Notes under the pieces: model-generated
Seen by the model: the letters and a program-made list of their open reading frames with translations, nothing else
Told to the model about the DNA's origin: nothing
The model's database searches: none
Shown: piece after piece, positions 1 through 8,098 of the stretch
How positions within the stretch are numbered: the stretch's first letter is position 1
Layout of the letters: every line of letters starts with the position of its first letter
NCBI GenBank assembly: GCA_017435905.1
Contig: JAFSEB010000008.1
Coordinates: 1 to 37,671, forward strand
Source: Clostridia bacterium
GTDB taxonomy: Bacteria > Bacillota > Clostridia > Christensenellales > CAG-138
Reading direction: 5' to 3'
Length of the DNA: 37,671 nt
Translations under genes and position numbers: made by a program

Positions 1-10
1 CCGATGGGTG

Positions 11-150
11 CAATGGGGCTGCGGTGGAAATAAGGGCGGGGCGCACGTTTGCCCTGCGGGCAAACCAAGGTGCGTACGCACCGGCTGCGGCGCAGCCGCA
101 GCGGTGCGCCCCGCCGCAGCAGTTCCTTATTCCCACCGCAGCAGCATTGC
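11..150. repeat. Nested palindrome with cloverleaf folding potential
   Basis: Two outer arms (about 11-34 and 126-150) are near-perfect inverted copies. Inside them lies a 12-bp perfect stem (35-46 with 104-115). Inside that sit three consecutive hairpins: 47-54/58-65 (8 bp, 3-base loop), the perfect 14-base palindrome 69-82, and 84-91/95-102 (8 bp, 3-base loop). Bases 116-125 are left unpaired on the right side. The fold is seen directly by pairing; what the element is remains inference. It could be a MITE or REP-like repeat, a structured RNA, or a strong terminator of a gene to the left. No copy occurs elsewhere in this window. Confidence 0.75.
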
Positions 151-181
151 TGTACAAAACATGCATTTCCCTCATGCTCTC

Positions 182-210
182 TTGCAAAAAAACGAAATAC
201 GCTCTATAAT
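182..210 (+). promoter_or_regulatory. Promoter of the CNNM gene pair
   Basis: A TTGCAA -35 box (182-187), a 17-base spacer and a perfect TATAAT -10 box (205-210) lie 42 bases before the first start codon. An AAGGAG ribosome site follows at about 231-236. The match is good for a housekeeping sigma-A promoter. Confidence 0.75.
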
Positions 211-251
211 AAACAAGCGTATATTTAAAATATAAGGAGCTGATAGTTTCC

Positions 252-1268
252 ATGGAGGACAGTAGTCCAATAGTGTATCTTGCGGCGATCGCACTTTCGA
301 TCCTTGGCGGCGCATATTTTGCCGCAACGGAGATCGCATTGGCGTCCGTCAACCGCATCCGCATGATGAGCCTTGCGGATAACGGCAGCAAACGGGCGGC
401 AAGGGTACTCTATATCCTCGACCATTTTGATAAGGCGCTCACAACGCTCCTCATCGGCAACAACATTATGCACATCGGCTGCGCCAGCATTGCCACTCTC
501 ATGGCAACCAAGCTTTGGGGTGTTCAGGCTGTACCTGCAATGACGGTGGTCATAACGGTTGTTGTGTTTTTTGTTGCGGAAATGATCCCCAAACGCTTTG
601 CAAAAGCCTGCAACGAGCGCTTTGCACTGGCGGTATCGGGTTCTCTTGTGACGCTGATGAAGCTGTTTACGCCCGTTTCCTTCATCTTTTCTAAACTGAG
701 CGCATGGGTCAGCAAGCCTTTTAAAAAGGCGGAAGAGCCGCCCACGGTCACGGAGGATGAACTCTATGACATCATTGAGACCATTGCGCAGGAAGGCGCC
801 ATGGATGATGATACAACGGAGCTTGTGCAGAGTGCGCTGGAGTTTTCCGATACCTTCGTGCGGGAAGTGCTGACCCCATGGGAAAAAGTGGTGCGCATCC
901 CTGTCAATGCGAAGGAGGAGGAGATCCTTTCCGCCATTCGTGAAAACATCCACTCCCGTCTGCCGGTGGTGGATGAGGAAGACCATCCCATCGGCGTGCT
1001 GTTGATCCGCAAATACCTGAAAGCGCATATGCGCAGCGAGTGCGAAGCCCTTTCCGTCATGATGGAAAGGGTGCACTTTGTGGATGCGGATACGCCCCTT
1101 GACGATCTTTTCGCCGTGATGAGCGGCAACAAAACCCATCTTTCCGTGGTGCGTGATGCGAACTGGAAGACTCTCGGCATCATCACTATGGAAGACATCC
1201 TTGAATCCCTTGTGGGCGAGATCTATGATGAGGATGATAGGGATGCGGAAGGCGGTGAAGCATCGTGA
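252..1268 (+). CDS. CNNM/DUF21 and CBS-domain membrane protein (first copy)
   Basis: This 338-residue protein belongs to the CNNM/CorC (hemolysin C-like) family, whose members are linked to magnesium or other divalent-cation efflux at the cytoplasmic membrane. Residues 1-170 form the DUF21 membrane module with about four hydrophobic segments and the family-typical LLIGNN and EMIPK motifs. Residues about 200-330 form a pair of CBS domains, which bind adenine nucleotides in this family. It ends shortly after the CBS pair with an acidic tail and lacks the C-terminal CorC_HlyC domain that its neighbour has, so it is about 90 residues shorter. The ATG at 252 follows an AAGGAG site. Its stop codon overlaps the GTG start of the second copy, so the two are translationally coupled and may form a hetero-oligomer. 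Substrate is inferred from family only. Confidence 0.9.
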   Translation: MEDSSPIVYLAAIALSILGGAYFAATEIALASVNRIRMMSLADNGSKRAARVLYILDHFDKALTTLLIGNNIMHIGCASIATLMATKLWGVQAVPAMTVVITVVVFFVAEMIPKRFAKACNERFALAVSGSLVTLMKLFTPVSFIFSKLSAWVSKPFKKAEEPPTVTEDELYDIIETIAQEGAMDDDTTELVQSALEFSDTFVREVLTPWEKVVRIPVNAKEEEILSAIRENIHSRLPVVDEEDHPIGVLLIRKYLKAHMRSECEALSVMMERVHFVDADTPLDDLFAVMSGNKTHLSVVRDANWKTLGIITMEDILESLVGEIYDEDDRDAEGGEAS

Positions 1269-2545
1269 ACGGTGAAGCGAATCTCGGTTCCTACCTTTTG
1301 ATCGTGCTGCTGATCATCCTTTCGGCATTCTTTTCCGGCTCGGAGATCAGCTATGCTTCCCTCAACGCCATGCGCATGAAAAATGCGGCGGAAACGGGCA
1401 GCAAAACCACAAAGCTTGCGTATAAGATATTCCTTGCCTACGATCAGGCGCTGGTGACCATCCTCATCGGCAATAACCTTGTGAACATCGCCTCCTCCTC
1501 TGTGGCAACGCTGATCGCAGTGTCGCTTCTCGGTGATGAGGGCGCAGCCATCGCCACGGCGATCATGACGGTGCTCATCCTCACCTTCGGTGAGATCGTG
1601 CCGAAGATCGTGGCGGTACAGGTGGCGGAAGGCTTTGCAAAGGGCGTTGCCATCCCCCTCCGTGCGCTGATGATCGTCACGAAGCCCATCGTTTGGCTTT
1701 TCAGTAAAATGCTGACGCTCCTTGACAGGATCTGGGCAAAAATGGGTGAGCAGGGCCCCAGCGTCACGGAAGACGATCTGGAGACCATCCTTGAGACCGT
1801 TGAAGATGAAGGCGTGATCGACGAGGAGCGGGCGGAACTGCTGCAGAGCGCTCTCGATTTCGGCGATGTGCAGGCTTACGAGATCCTGACGCCCCGTGTG
1901 GATATGATCTCCATCGATATCGAGGACGATTGGGAGGAGATCCTTGAAACGGCCTACGAATCCTCTTTCTCCCGGATCCCGGTATATGAGGATACCATCG
2001 ATAACATTATCGGCATACTGCACCTGAATCACTTCTTCAAGGAACTGGTGGGCAAGCCGCAGTTTGATCTGCGTGCCATCCTGATGCCCGTGAACTATGT
2101 GCCCCGCTCCATGGCCCTTGACGATGTGCTGGCCACCATGAAAAAACGCCAGTGCCACATGGTCATCGTTACGGATGAATACGGCGGCACCATGGGCTGC
2201 CTGACGATGGAAGACGTGCTTGAAGAACTTGTGGGCGACATCTGGGATGAGTCCGATGAGATCGAAGAGGAAGTGGTGGAGCTTGCCGAGGATGCCTACG
2301 AGGTGGATGGCGGCATGGGCATCTATGATTTCCTTGAAGAGTTCGATATCGATGACAGGGATTTCGATGACGATAATGCCACCGTCAGCGGCTGGGCCAT
2401 CGAAATGCTGGGCGACTATCCGGAGGTGGGCGACTCCTTCGAATACGAGAATCTGACCCTCACCGTAAAGGAAATGGACAATCGCCGTGTGGCGTGCCTT
2501 TCCGTCAAGGTGAACCCCCTTCCCGAAGAAGAGGAAGAGGACTAA
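1265..2545 (+). CDS. CNNM/CorC-type membrane protein with CBS pair and CorC_HlyC domain
   Basis: A 426-residue full-length member of the CNNM/CorC family. The order is DUF21 membrane domain (residues about 1-175, with SGSEISY, LIGNN and GEIVPK motifs), two CBS domains (about 200-330) and a C-terminal CorC_HlyC domain (about 345-426). The linker before the last domain is rich in Asp and Glu, as in many cation-exporter relatives. It starts at GTG 1265, whose bases overlap the TGA of the upstream paralogue in a 4-base GTGA junction. The pair probably arose by tandem duplication followed by loss of the last domain in the first copy. A strong hairpin terminator follows immediately. Divalent-cation transport is inferred from the family. 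Confidence 0.92.
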   Translation: MNGEANLGSYLLIVLLIILSAFFSGSEISYASLNAMRMKNAAETGSKTTKLAYKIFLAYDQALVTILIGNNLVNIASSSVATLIAVSLLGDEGAAIATAIMTVLILTFGEIVPKIVAVQVAEGFAKGVAIPLRALMIVTKPIVWLFSKMLTLLDRIWAKMGEQGPSVTEDDLETILETVEDEGVIDEERAELLQSALDFGDVQAYEILTPRVDMISIDIEDDWEEILETAYESSFSRIPVYEDTIDNIIGILHLNHFFKELVGKPQFDLRAILMPVNYVPRSMALDDVLATMKKRQCHMVIVTDEYGGTMGCLTMEDVLEELVGDIWDESDEIEEEVVELAEDAYEVDGGMGIYDFLEEFDIDDRDFDDDNATVSGWAIEMLGDYPEVGDSFEYENLTLTVKEMDNRRVACLSVKVNPLPEEEEED

Positions 2546-2554
2546 AGACAATAA

Positions 2555-2587
2555 AACAAGACCGAAGCATTATGCTTCGGTCTTGTT
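2555..2587. terminator. Bidirectional intrinsic terminator
   Basis: A 15-bp perfect stem (2555-2569 with 2573-2587) with a 3-base loop lies between two convergent genes. It has A-rich and T-rich flanks and can end transcripts from both sides. Confidence 0.85.
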
Positions 2588-2590
2588 GTC

Positions 2591-3172
2591 TTATTGCAGT
2601 TTCATTCCCCAGCAAACCGTATCGGCCGTGCGGCTGAGGCATGTAAATCCATAGGCTTCGTAGAAGGCATTGCCGCCAAGGTTCTTTGCACCGCAGCCAA
2701 GCATCACGCCTTTCACGCCGATCTCTTTGAGGTGCAGCATCAGCGCATCCATCATCTTGGTGCCGAGGCCAAGCCGGTGGTATGCAGGGAAGATGTCAAT
2801 ATGAAGATGGGCGGGATATTCCTTTGCATGCTGCTTTTCGCACAGGCGGAACAGCCAGTATTTTGCAGCGCTGTGTGAAAGGCGGAACAACCGGGGCAAA
2901 AGGGGCAGGAACTTGAACCGGTAACGGCGAAAACTGGGGGCGGATATCACATAGCCTACCGCCTCATCCTTTTCATCCGCCGCCACAAAGCAGTGTGCGC
3001 TTTCAAAGGCGGTGTAGTAATCGCTGTACATCAAAAGGATGCGCTCCCGAAAGGCTTCATCCTCATACACCTTTTTCGGTGCGGTGGCAAGGCAGATCTC
3101 ACGAAGGCGCTCCCTGTCCTTCTTTTGATAGGGGCGAACGGTGAAGCGTTCACTGCCAGAGCTTGTCGCCAT
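2591..3172 (-). CDS. GNAT-family N-acetyltransferase
   Basis: A 193-residue protein of the GNAT acetyl-CoA transferase fold. The acetyl-CoA binding motif A is visible as HLHIDIFPAYHRLGLGTKMM, where the RLGLG loop holds the pyrophosphate. A following segment with GVMLGCGAKN and a C-terminal AFYEAYGF strand is typical of the subgroup related to the acetyltransferase-like domain of O-GlcNAcase proteins. The substrate is not known. The ATG at 3172 overlaps the end of the upstream nucleotidyltransferase by 23 bases, so it is the last gene of the minus-strand cluster starting at 6292. Its TAA abuts the bidirectional terminator. Confidence 0.88.
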   Translation of the reverse strand: MATSSGSERFTVRPYQKKDRERLREICLATAPKKVYEDEAFRERILLMYSDYYTAFESAHCFVAADEKDEAVGYVISAPSFRRYRFKFLPLLPRLFRLSHSAAKYWLFRLCEKQHAKEYPAHLHIDIFPAYHRLGLGTKMMDALMLHLKEIGVKGVMLGCGAKNLGGNAFYEAYGFTCLSRTADTVCWGMKLQ

Positions 3173-4064
3173 ATACGCCTGCCGCCTTCAAGCTGCGGAT
3201 GCTTTCCATCACCTTGGGTTTATCCTCCTGATAGGTGACGCCGAACCAGCTTTCCTTGGTGGGCTTCACCTGCACCCGTGCCTTGCCTGCAAGAATGCCC
3301 TCGCAGACGGCATTGGGGAGAAGGTCTTCATATTTCAGCGGATTTGCCGCAAGGCCTGCCTGCAGGTTCTTCTCGAACCGCTCACGGAGCAGGGGGAAGA
3401 GGGAGGGCTTGAAGCCCCAGCAGTTCATGGAAACGGTGGTGCCCTGCGGCATGAAGACCGCTTCGCCCTGTTCGTTCACATACTCTGCGCCCTCTGCGGT
3501 TTTGCGGATGCCGAGCCGCTCGCTGATGTGGGTCAGAAGTCCGTTTTCCACGATACACTCGCCCCGGTTCACGGCGCCGTGGTCGGTAAGGGTGTTTTCA
3601 AGCAGGTAGCCCACGGCGATGTGATCTTCTTTAGAGGCATCGTCGGTAAGAAAATCATAGAGAAGGCGGAACGCTTCGGGGCCGTAATAATCGTCCGCAT
3701 TGATGACCGCAAAGGGACGGCCTGCAATGGCTTCCTCTGCGCAAAGAAGCGCATGGGTGGTGCCGAGGGGCTTTACACGGTCGGGGGACAGCACGGTGCC
3801 TTCGGGCAGCATGGAAAGCTCCTGAAATGCGTAGCTGACCTTAATGTGGGGCGCTACACGTGCACCGATGGTGGCCTTGAAATCCGCCTCAATGGCATGC
3901 TTGATGATGAAGACCACCTCTTCAAAGCCGGCACGCATGGCATCGTAAACGGAATAATCGATGATGAAGCAGCCCTCGCTGTCGATGGGGTCCATCTGCT
4001 TGATGCCGCCGCCGTAACGGCTGCCCATACCTGCGGCGAGAATGGCCAATACGGGTTTCTTCAT
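3150..4064 (-). CDS. Sugar-phosphate nucleotidyltransferase-like protein (NTP_transferase fold)
   Basis: A 304-residue protein starting at MKKPVLAIL, with the nucleotide-binding signature AAGMGSRYGG at residues 10-19 and the metal-binding NADDYYG near residue 125. These are hallmarks of nucleotidyltransferases that activate sugar-1-phosphates or similar alcohols with NTP (GlmU, GalU and LicC relatives). It lacks a left-handed beta-helix domain, so it is not GlmU. The start at 4064 is chosen because AAGGAAGGAG lies 6 bases upstream; a longer open frame to 4157 runs into the upstream gene. It lies 14 bases after the cysteine hydrolase gene and overlaps the acetyltransferase gene. With the glycosyltransferase upstream it may supply an activated precursor, but the substrate is not evident. 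Confidence 0.88.
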   Translation of the reverse strand: MKKPVLAILAAGMGSRYGGGIKQMDPIDSEGCFIIDYSVYDAMRAGFEEVVFIIKHAIEADFKATIGARVAPHIKVSYAFQELSMLPEGTVLSPDRVKPLGTTHALLCAEEAIAGRPFAVINADDYYGPEAFRLLYDFLTDDASKEDHIAVGYLLENTLTDHGAVNRGECIVENGLLTHISERLGIRKTAEGAEYVNEQGEAVFMPQGTTVSMNCWGFKPSLFPLLRERFEKNLQAGLAANPLKYEDLLPNAVCEGILAGKARVQVKPTKESWFGVTYQEDKPKVMESIRSLKAAGVYGDKLWQ

Positions 4065-4078
4065 ACAGAACTCCTTCC

Positions 4079-4612
4079 TTATGCCTGCTCGATCTGGCAC
4101 ATTTTCATGGTAAGAAGGGCGGCATCGTGGCTTTCCTGCGTGACGCCTGCGCAGCAATCCGGCGCAATGCAGATCTTATTTCCCGGGAAATAAGCCCGCA
4201 AAAGGAGTGCATTCGACGCAACGCAGATATCGGTGCAAAGCCCCATGAACAGGAACTCGGTGTCCTTATCCACATAGGGCTTCACAAGCTCCGGCAGCAC
4301 GGTGGCGCCGAAGGTGGGCTTGTCGATGATGATCTCGCCCTCCGCAAGGGGTGCGATGGCGCTGTCGAGCGCCCAGCCCTCGCTGCCTTTGATGCAGTGG
4401 GGCACGGGCAGCAGCTTGCCCTCAAGGGTATCCATATAGTTTTCATAATGGGTATCCCGGGTGAAGATAAGAAGCGCACCGGCTTCCTTTTCCTTTTGAA
4501 TGCGCTCAGCCACACGGGGCGTGATGGCAGCGGCTTCCTTTGTGCCGAGGGCACCGGAGATAAAATCGTTCTGCATATCGATGACAAGTACGATCTTCTT
4601 TACGGGATTCAT
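4079..4612 (-). CDS. Cysteine hydrolase, isochorismatase/nicotinamidase family
   Basis: A 177-residue member of the isochorismatase-like hydrolase family, which includes nicotinamidase. The catalytic triad can be placed: Asp in VIDMQNDF near residue 13, Lys in IDKPTFGA, and Cys in GLCTDICVASNA. The family cleaves amides such as nicotinamide, or vinyl ethers; the substrate here is not certain. The start at 4612 (MNPVKK) follows a GAGGT site inside the end of the preceding small frame. The gene sits in the middle of the minus-strand cluster. A nicotinamidase role in NAD salvage is a reasonable default but is inference. Confidence 0.88.
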   Translation of the reverse strand: MNPVKKIVLVIDMQNDFISGALGTKEAAAITPRVAERIQKEKEAGALLIFTRDTHYENYMDTLEGKLLPVPHCIKGSEGWALDSAIAPLAEGEIIIDKPTFGATVLPELVKPYVDKDTEFLFMGLCTDICVASNALLLRAYFPGNKICIAPDCCAGVTQESHDAALLTMKMCQIEQA

Positions 4613-4617
4613 GTTGA

Positions 4618-4899
4618 TTACCTCTTTTTCATGATATTGGGTATGGCAAACAGAAAAACATTGATCACAAACAGGAGAAAGCTGATCCATACACTTGCTT
4701 CAAAAGCATGAAGGAGGGTGACCGGCCGCCGTCGCTAAAAGTAAAGACCGTGCAGCAGGCTGAAGCTGCCGATCCCGTCGTTGAGGGCAGGCACCGCGGC
4801 TTTTACATAGTTGAAACCAAGGTCGACAGATGCAAACAGGGAAAGCAAAAACAGAATATGGGCGCCGATGCGGATCACTTGCATGTGTTCCGTTATCAT
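4618..4899 (-). pseudogene. Small two-segment membrane protein interrupted by an in-frame TAG
   Basis: The frame starts at ATG 4899, five bases after the TGA of the upstream glycosyltransferase, and reads 54 residues to a TAG at 4735-4737. It continues in the same frame for 38 residues to TAA at 4618. The first half has a hydrophobic stretch around AHILFLLSLFASVDLGF. The second half has a clear membrane segment, WISFLLFVINVFLFAIP, followed by the positive tail NIMKKR. Both halves look like real membrane protein, and the downstream gene's ribosome site sits at its end. A single substitution to amber, a sequencing error, or readthrough would each explain it. It fills the whole gap between two genes of the cluster. 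Confidence 0.6.
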
Positions 4900-4903
4900 T
4901 TCC

Positions 4904-6292
4904 TCAATACACGGGCCAGCCGTTCACATACATGGCAAGGTATGCGCACAGCATCAAAAAGGAGACCAGCGTAAAAACGGCATCCTTGCGTTTTGTGTCC
5001 GCAAGGGCGGCAAGGGCAATGCCGAGGGGGAAGCATGCCGCCAGATAACGGGGGGCACTGAGCAGCCATGTGGCGCCGATGGCGATCATAAAATAGGCGA
5101 TAAAGAACACGGAGTAGGAGGGACGAAGCCGTTTTGCGGCAGGGATCATCAGGATGAGGGCGCCAAAGCTCATGATGAGGTTCGGCAGCCACAGCCCGAA
5201 AGCCTGCCGGAGGTCGCCCTCCGCAAAGGTGGAAAGCAGGTAATCCGTCTGGTAGGCGGCGGTCTCAAAGAAAAGACCGAAGCCCTGATTCCAATGCTCA
5301 CGCTGGTACTGCATGAAGCGGAAGGGATCGCCTGTCACGGCGTAGTTGATGTAAATGTAGCCGAGAAGCCCAAGTGGCACAAGGAACATGCAAAGGAAGC
5401 GAAGGGTGAAAGGCTTTCTGTTCTCCTTCAGGGTCTCAAGCCGCCGTGCTTCCAGCACATCCTGCAGCCATTCGATGAAAACGAAGGCAAGCAGCAGCGC
5501 ACCGAGGGAACGGGTGAAGGCGGCGAGGGCAGCAAGCAGGCAGCCGAACAGATACTTCTTTTTGCGCACGCACAGCACCGCCGCAAGGCAGCAGGTCAAA
5601 AACAGGCTTTCTGTCATGGGGGCGGCAAAGAAGAACGCCGCAGGGGAAAGGAAGGTGAATTTCACCGCACGAAGGGCAGTATCCCTGTCATGGTCAAGGG
5701 CGGCGACCTCGTAAACGAGGACGGCGGAGACCATGGCGCACAGGTTCGATACCACCATGGCGGAGGCGAAGGAATCGCCGGTCAGGAAGTTGAACAGGCG
5801 GATGAAGATGGGGTAAAGCGGGAAGAAGACGATGTGGAAACGGGGATCGCCTTCCGTGACGTACCAGTTTTCCGCAATGCCGAGATAGCTGGGGGAATCG
5901 GTGCGAAGCCAGGCCGTGCGCATGGTGTCAAGGATGCCGCCTTCATAGACCTCACCTGCGGAAAATGCGTAGCCTGCCGCAAAGAGCACAAGGCGTGTAA
6001 ACACCATGAAAAGCAGGATCCTCAGCCAGGGGTGCCGTTTGTCAAAACGCAGGCTGCGGCGGCCGAGGGATGCATCCGGCGAGGGCAGCCCGGGCTCCGT
6101 TATCGCACGGCGGCATGCATCAAAGGTGTGGATGCACACCGTGGCAAACAGCAGCAGCGATGCACCGGCGGCAATGAGCCCCGTCACCGTCTCCGCACGG
6201 AAAAAGGCATAAAGGCAGAACACGGCTGCAAACAGGATGGCAGCCGTGATCAGCACGGTTCGCATGAGCTTGTTTTCTTTCAACTGTTCCAT
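4904..6292 (-). CDS. Polytopic mannosyltransferase-like glycosyltransferase (PIG-V/GT-C type)
   Basis: A 462-residue integral membrane protein with about ten hydrophobic segments. The FFPLYP motif near residue 160, the acidic WLRTDSPSYLGIAENWY loop before it and the PMTESLF motif later match the PIG-V/GT76-type mannosyltransferases, GT-C enzymes that move sugars from polyprenyl-phosphate donors outside the membrane. The donor and acceptor are unknown. The ATG at 6292 is preferred because a strong promoter lies directly before it; the next Met, 27 bases downstream, has no better ribosome site. It is the first gene of the minus-strand cluster and probably acts in cell-surface glycan synthesis. 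Confidence 0.85.
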   Translation of the reverse strand: MEQLKENKLMRTVLITAAILFAAVFCLYAFFRAETVTGLIAAGASLLLFATVCIHTFDACRRAITEPGLPSPDASLGRRSLRFDKRHPWLRILLFMVFTRLVLFAAGYAFSAGEVYEGGILDTMRTAWLRTDSPSYLGIAENWYVTEGDPRFHIVFFPLYPIFIRLFNFLTGDSFASAMVVSNLCAMVSAVLVYEVAALDHDRDTALRAVKFTFLSPAAFFFAAPMTESLFLTCCLAAVLCVRKKKYLFGCLLAALAAFTRSLGALLLAFVFIEWLQDVLEARRLETLKENRKPFTLRFLCMFLVPLGLLGYIYINYAVTGDPFRFMQYQREHWNQGFGLFFETAAYQTDYLLSTFAEGDLRQAFGLWLPNLIMSFGALILMIPAAKRLRPSYSVFFIAYFMIAIGATWLLSAPRYLAACFPLGIALAALADTKRKDAVFTLVSFLMLCAYLAMYVNGWPVY

Positions 6293-6298
6293 ACCGCT

Positions 6299-6327
6299 AT
6301 TATAGCACGGGGAGCGGCGGCGAACAA
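6299..6327 (-). promoter_or_regulatory. Promoter that predicts a leaderless transcript
   Basis: On the minus strand, TTGTTC (6322-6327), a 17-base spacer and a perfect TATAAT (6299-6304) end only 6 bases before the ATG at 6292. A normal start 7 bases after the -10 box would fall on the A of ATG, leaving no room for a ribosome site. Confidence 0.65.
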
Positions 6328-6399
6328 CAGCCGCACAGGGGCGCAAAGGGTAAACAATTTGTGCAGGAGCGGCGGTTTTTCGCAGGGAAACAAGGAAAA

Positions 6400-6423
6400 G
6401 CAGGGAAGCTGCCGCTTCCCTGC
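6400..6423. terminator. Terminator between hcp and the glycosyltransferase cluster
   Basis: A 10-bp perfect stem (6400-6409 with 6414-6423) with a 4-base loop and TTTT runs on both strands. It ends the hcp transcript on the minus strand. The rest of 6328-6474 shows only a short CGGCC/GGCCG hairpin and no gene. Confidence 0.75.
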
Positions 6424-6474
6424 TTTTTGCATGGAGGAACCATCATGTTCGGCCTTTTGGCCGGGAGGACTTGC

Positions 6475-8076
6475 TCAGTTGTGAAGGATCTTTTTGAGAT
6501 CCTCTTCCGGCGTGCTGATGGGGGAAATGCTGTAGTTTTCCACCAGGAATTGGAGCACGTTCGGGGAAATGAAGGCAGGCAGCGTGGGCCCAAGGAAGAT
6601 GTTCTTCACCCCAAGATAAAGGAGCGAGAGAAGGATGCATACCGCTTTCTGCTCATACCAGGAAAGCACCATGGAAAGAGGCAGATCGTTTACGCCGCAG
6701 CCGAAGGCTTCACTGAGGGCAAGGGCGACCTTGATGGCGCTGTAAGCATCGTTGCACTGGCCCATATCGAGTATACGGGGGAAGGGGCCGATGGAACCGA
6801 GGTCAAGGTCGTTGAAGCGGTATTTGCCGCAGGCGAGGGTGAGGATGAGGGAATCCGCAGGCGTCTTTTCCACAAATTCCGTGTAGTAGCTGCGGCCGGG
6901 GCGTGCGCCGTCGCAGCCGCCCACAAGGAAGAAGTGCTTCACGGCGCCGCTCTTCACCGCTTCGATCACCGCATCCGCTGCGCTCAGAACCGCATTGCGG
7001 CCAAAGCCTGTCATTACCTTTTCGCCGCCGTTGATGCCGGTGAACCGTTTGTCTTCACCGAAGCCGCCAAGAGCGAGCGCCTTTTCGATGACGGGGGTAA
7101 AATCCTTTTCCGCACCGATGTGCACCATTTCGGGGTAGGATACCGCTGCGGTGGTGAACACCCTGTCCGCATAGCTTGCCTTCGGGGGCATCAGGCAGTT
7201 GGTGGTAAACAGGATGGGCGCAGGCAGCGCATCGAATTCCTTCTGCTGGTTCTGCCATGCGGTGCCGAAATTGCCCTTCAGGTGCGGGTATTTTTTCAGT
7301 TCCGGATAAGCATGGGCGGGAAGCATTTCACCGTGGGTGTAAACGTTCACGCCCCTGCCCTCCGTTTGCGAAAGAAGCAGTTTCAGGTCGTGGAGGTCGT
7401 GACCGGAGATGACGATGAAGGGGCCTTTTTCCACCTTGAGCGTTACTTCCGTGGGAACGGGATGCCCGTAGGCGGCGGTATTGGCTTCATCCAGCAGCGC
7501 CATGCAGGCAAGGTTCACTTCGCCCACTTCCATCACGATGGGGAGAAGGGTATCCATGCCCCAATCCGCACCCACGGAAAACAGGGCTTTGTAGAAGAAG
7601 CGGTTCACCTTTTCATCCCGATAGCCGAGGGCTGCCGCATGGTACGCATAGGCGGCGATGCCGCGGATGCCGAAGAGGATGAGGGACTTGAGGGAGCGGA
7701 TATCCTCATCCGCCTGCCAGAGGCTGTTCATGTCATGATCCGCATTGCGGCCGCAGGATGCGCCGCAGCTGTAGCAGTCGGGCACAAGGGTGCGCTTTGC
7801 ATCATCCACCCGGGCGATGAGTGCACGAAGGGTCTCATCGTTGAAGTTCACGTTGGTGATGGTGGCGAAGAGCGCCTCCACCACAAGGTCATCCATGGCG
7901 GCGGTCACAAAGGGCTCGTTGCCCTCCGTGGCCCTTGCAAGGCCGATAAGGGCGCCGGTCAGCGCATCCTGCAGGCGTGCAGTGTCGGCTTTCTTGCCGC
8001 AGACGCCTGCCTTGCCGGTGCAGGCACGGCAGTTGGCGGTCTGTTCGCACTGAAAGCAAAACATATTGCAGCGCAT
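6475..8076 (-). CDS. hcp: Hybrid-cluster protein (hydroxylamine reductase)
   Basis: A 533-residue cytoplasmic iron-sulfur enzyme. Hcp carries a [4Fe-4S] cluster and a 4Fe-2S-2O hybrid cluster and reduces hydroxylamine or, in later work, nitric oxide, protecting anaerobes from nitrosative stress. The N-terminal cluster motif is visible as MFCFQCEQ followed by further cysteines at about residues 19 and 26. CYSCGASCGRNAD lies in the helical region and the C-terminal catalytic part contains FLVGGCDGARPGR. Length suits the shorter class found in anaerobes. The ATG at 8076 follows AAGGGA at good spacing; upstream Met codons overlap the preceding gene. It is second in an operon with an iron-sulfur partner, driven from the divergent regulatory region at 8869-8926. 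Confidence 0.95.
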   Translation of the reverse strand: MRCNMFCFQCEQTANCRACTGKAGVCGKKADTARLQDALTGALIGLARATEGNEPFVTAAMDDLVVEALFATITNVNFNDETLRALIARVDDAKRTLVPDCYSCGASCGRNADHDMNSLWQADEDIRSLKSLILFGIRGIAAYAYHAAALGYRDEKVNRFFYKALFSVGADWGMDTLLPIVMEVGEVNLACMALLDEANTAAYGHPVPTEVTLKVEKGPFIVISGHDLHDLKLLLSQTEGRGVNVYTHGEMLPAHAYPELKKYPHLKGNFGTAWQNQQKEFDALPAPILFTTNCLMPPKASYADRVFTTAAVSYPEMVHIGAEKDFTPVIEKALALGGFGEDKRFTGINGGEKVMTGFGRNAVLSAADAVIEAVKSGAVKHFFLVGGCDGARPGRSYYTEFVEKTPADSLILTLACGKYRFNDLDLGSIGPFPRILDMGQCNDAYSAIKVALALSEAFGCGVNDLPLSMVLSWYEQKAVCILLSLLYLGVKNIFLGPTLPAFISPNVLQFLVENYSISPISTPEEDLKKILHN

Positions 8077-8098
8077 TTGCGTTTCCCTTTTCATGCGA

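Noticed and set aside
1..235. Small coding frames of 60-75 residues across the palindromic element
   Set aside because: They run through perfect hairpins, have no ribosome site and translate to Ala/Pro/Arg-rich low-complexity sequence.
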